NCBI RefSeq assembly: GCF_946477055.1
Contig: NZ_CAMKXG010000051.1
Coordinates: 1 to 16,256, forward strand
DNA from: Lonsdalea britannica
GTDB taxonomy: Bacteria; Pseudomonadota; Gammaproteobacteria; Enterobacterales; Enterobacteriaceae
Length of the DNA stretch: 16,256 nucleotides
Direction of reading: 5' to 3'
In this document: piece by piece, positions 16,077 through 16,256 of the stretch
Numbering within the stretch: position 1 is the stretch's first letter
How the letters are laid out: every line of letters starts with the position of its first letter
Program-made: the position numbers and the translations under genes
Notes under the pieces: model-generated
What the model saw: only the letters and a program-made list of their open reading frames with translations
Told to the model about the DNA's origin: nothing
Database searches by the model: none

Positions 16077-16096
16077 GCGGGCCAGCAGCGGCCCGC
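16077..16096. terminator. Possible terminator hairpin between convergent helD and mgsA
   Basis: GCGGGCC (16077-16083) and GGCCCGC (16090-16096) pair over a 6-base loop, 7 bases beyond the mgsA stop. A short T-containing tail is present on the plus side (GCTTATTTC, within the mgsA 3' end) and none on the minus side. A shared terminator for both convergent genes is possible but not well supported. Confidence 0.4.
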
Positions 16097-16103
16097 ATGA
16101 CGC

Positions 16104-16256
16104 TTATTTCAGGCGAGCCTGCAGGTAGCGCTGATAGTCGGGAATGGCGATGTCGACGGGCTGAGTGAACATATCGGAGTTCACCAGGAAATCGGCCGTG
16201 GAGCGGTTGGTGGCGACCGGAATATTCCAGACGGTTGCCAGACGCAGCAACGCCTT
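16104..16256 (-). CDS. mgsA: MgsA, methylglyoxal synthase (C-terminal 50 residues; gene runs off the right edge)
   Basis: MgsA converts dihydroxyacetone phosphate to methylglyoxal and phosphate, a bypass of lower glycolysis under phosphate limitation. Only the C-terminus is present: [20 protein letters not shown], then [30 protein letters not shown] in two stretches ending at TAA 16106-16104. This matches the end of E. coli MgsA (about 152 residues), including the WNIPVATN and IPDYQRYL segments. The catalytic aspartates lie outside the window. Convergent with helD, as in other enterics. Confidence 0.95.
   Translation of the reverse strand, partial: KALLRLATVWNIPVATNRSTADFLVNSDMFTQPVDIAIPDYQRYLQARLK

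Noticed and set aside
1..16256. Search for insertion sequences, prophage genes, CRISPR repeats, tRNA or rRNA genes
   Set aside because: No transposase or integrase frame, no regularly spaced repeats and no recognisable tRNA or rRNA stretch were seen by eye; the genes are ordinary enteric chromosome genes.

Overview
The window is chromosomal DNA of a member of the Enterobacterales (Gammaproteobacteria). The run ompA - sulA - sxy/tfoX - yccS - yccF - helD - mgsA matches the classic enteric gene order, and the proteins align along their whole length with what I recall of the Escherichia coli versions. Even the ompA promoter, the ompA leader and the LexA operator of sulA are recognisable base by base. 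A plant-associated or environmental genus (Pectobacteriaceae or Erwiniaceae) is possible, but I cannot fix family or genus from the sequence alone.

Left part (1-6718), all genes on the minus strand. Read in the direction of transcription, nupC (nucleoside/H+ symporter) comes first and ends at a textbook intrinsic terminator. The tripartite RND drug-efflux operon mdtA-mdtB-mdtC follows. mdtA/mdtB and mdtB/mdtC are each joined by a one-base stop/start overlap (TGATG). mdtC runs off the left edge, so whether mdtD-baeSR follows cannot be seen.

Middle (6719-8300). A plus-strand aldo/keto reductase gene stands alone and is divergent from nupC. It is followed by about 600 bases of AT-rich DNA without a convincing gene. 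In E. coli matP sits beside ompA; here it is absent, so this stretch looks like a synteny junction between an accessory or rearranged block and the conserved ompA block.

Right part (8301-16256). ompA (minus) carries a two-hairpin 3' region and a long conserved 5' leader. sulA (minus) has a perfect LexA palindrome over its promoter. sxy (plus) converges on the yccF-yccS operon (minus) with a hairpin between them. helD (plus) diverges from yccF from closely packed promoters. The 3' end of mgsA (minus) closes the window.

The themes are envelope and efflux (MdtABC, NupC, OmpA, YccS), DNA damage and DNA uptake (SulA, HelD, Sxy) and small-molecule reduction (aldo/keto reductase, MgsA). I found no mobile element, CRISPR array, tRNA, rRNA or convincing new system. 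The most useful observations are the synteny break beside ompA, the gene-poor stretch there, and several regulatory structures.
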